Shown here in pieces: positions 63,973 to 64,000 of a DNA stretch of 64,000 nt. The notes under the pieces were generated by a model. That model had not been told where the DNA came from. It was given only the letters and a program-made list of their open reading frames with translations, and ran no database searches. The position numbers and the translations under genes are program-made. How positions within the stretch are numbered: the stretch's first letter is position 1; every line of letters begins with the position of its first letter. Source of the DNA: Loxodes magnus (Eukaryota > Ciliophora > Karyorelictea > Loxodida > Loxodidae); NCBI GenBank assembly GCA_946699065.1, contig CAMPDV010000118.1:186001-250000 (forward strand). Reading direction: 5' to 3'.

Positions 63973-64000
63973 ATGGATTCCTCTGCATATGAAAAGCATG
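63973..64000 (+). CDS. Possible start of a gene cut by the right edge
   Basis: ATG at 63973 follows AT-rich sequence and reads MDSSAYEKH before the window ends. The switch from gap-like to balanced codons is suggestive only. Confidence 0.2.

Noticed and set aside
1..64000. tRNA genes, CRISPR arrays or bacterial operons
   Set aside because: I saw no T-loop GTTCRANNC with a matching acceptor stem and no spacer-separated repeats. Gene structure with micro-introns and eukaryotic families excludes a prokaryotic reading.

Overview
This window is nuclear DNA of a ciliate with a heavily reassigned genetic code. It is AT-rich and has no operons, rRNA or tRNA that I can recognise. Conserved proteins can only be read if TAA and TAG mean Gln and TGA means Trp inside genes. 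Almost every gene then ends at TGA. This matches the karyorelictid code (NCBI table 27, e.g. Loxodes or Parduczia). Two genes have no usable TGA, so the all-stops-ambiguous code of Condylostoma (table 28) is not fully excluded. Introns are tiny (16-19 nt in the clearest cases, possibly up to about 31), begin GTAA or GTAT and end AG. Standard-code ORF calling fails here: most open frames it finds are antisense or out-of-frame shadows.

Layout. 1-6429: two to three unrecognised minus-strand genes separated by a GC-rich hairpin, plus AT-rich sequence. 6430-14391: plus-strand genes for a phospholipid scramblase, two unrecognised proteins, and a MORN-repeat protein with an acylation-type N-terminus. 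14730-20328: minus-strand genes for a coiled-coil protein and an E(z)-like SET protein, with a 31-bp minisatellite (20411-21093) just upstream of the latter. 22191-30326: a very large second MORN protein and an unrecognised coiled-coil/disordered protein. 30963-41738: a DMT transporter, a kelch protein, a polycystin-like channel, a histidine acid phosphatase and a Sac1 phosphoinositide phosphatase. 42550-47522: a small acylated-type protein, a 1037-residue cysteine-motif protein and an AKTIP/FTS-like E2 variant. 48592-54692: a RING-CH plus FHA protein, an unrecognised basic protein, and a dead dual-specificity phosphatase with a long Gln-rich tail. 55769-63150: a tubulin tyrosine ligase-like enzyme and a membrane-anchored WLM metalloprotease. 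A possible gene start lies at the right edge.

Most of the 0.3-2.3 kb gaps between genes show no coding signal I can defend. The gene content (lipid scrambling, phosphoinositide turnover, cation channel, MORN proteins, tubulin modification, ubiquitin signalling, chromatin) is an ordinary mixed eukaryotic set, and I see no functional cluster. The most interesting points are: the code and how stops are told from Trp; the missing TGA after the AKTIP-like and polycystin-like genes; the SET and DUSP proteins that have lost catalytic residues; and several unusual domain fusions. All reading was by eye. Frames were checked by conserved motifs and, where introns are given, by the spliced length being an exact number of codons.
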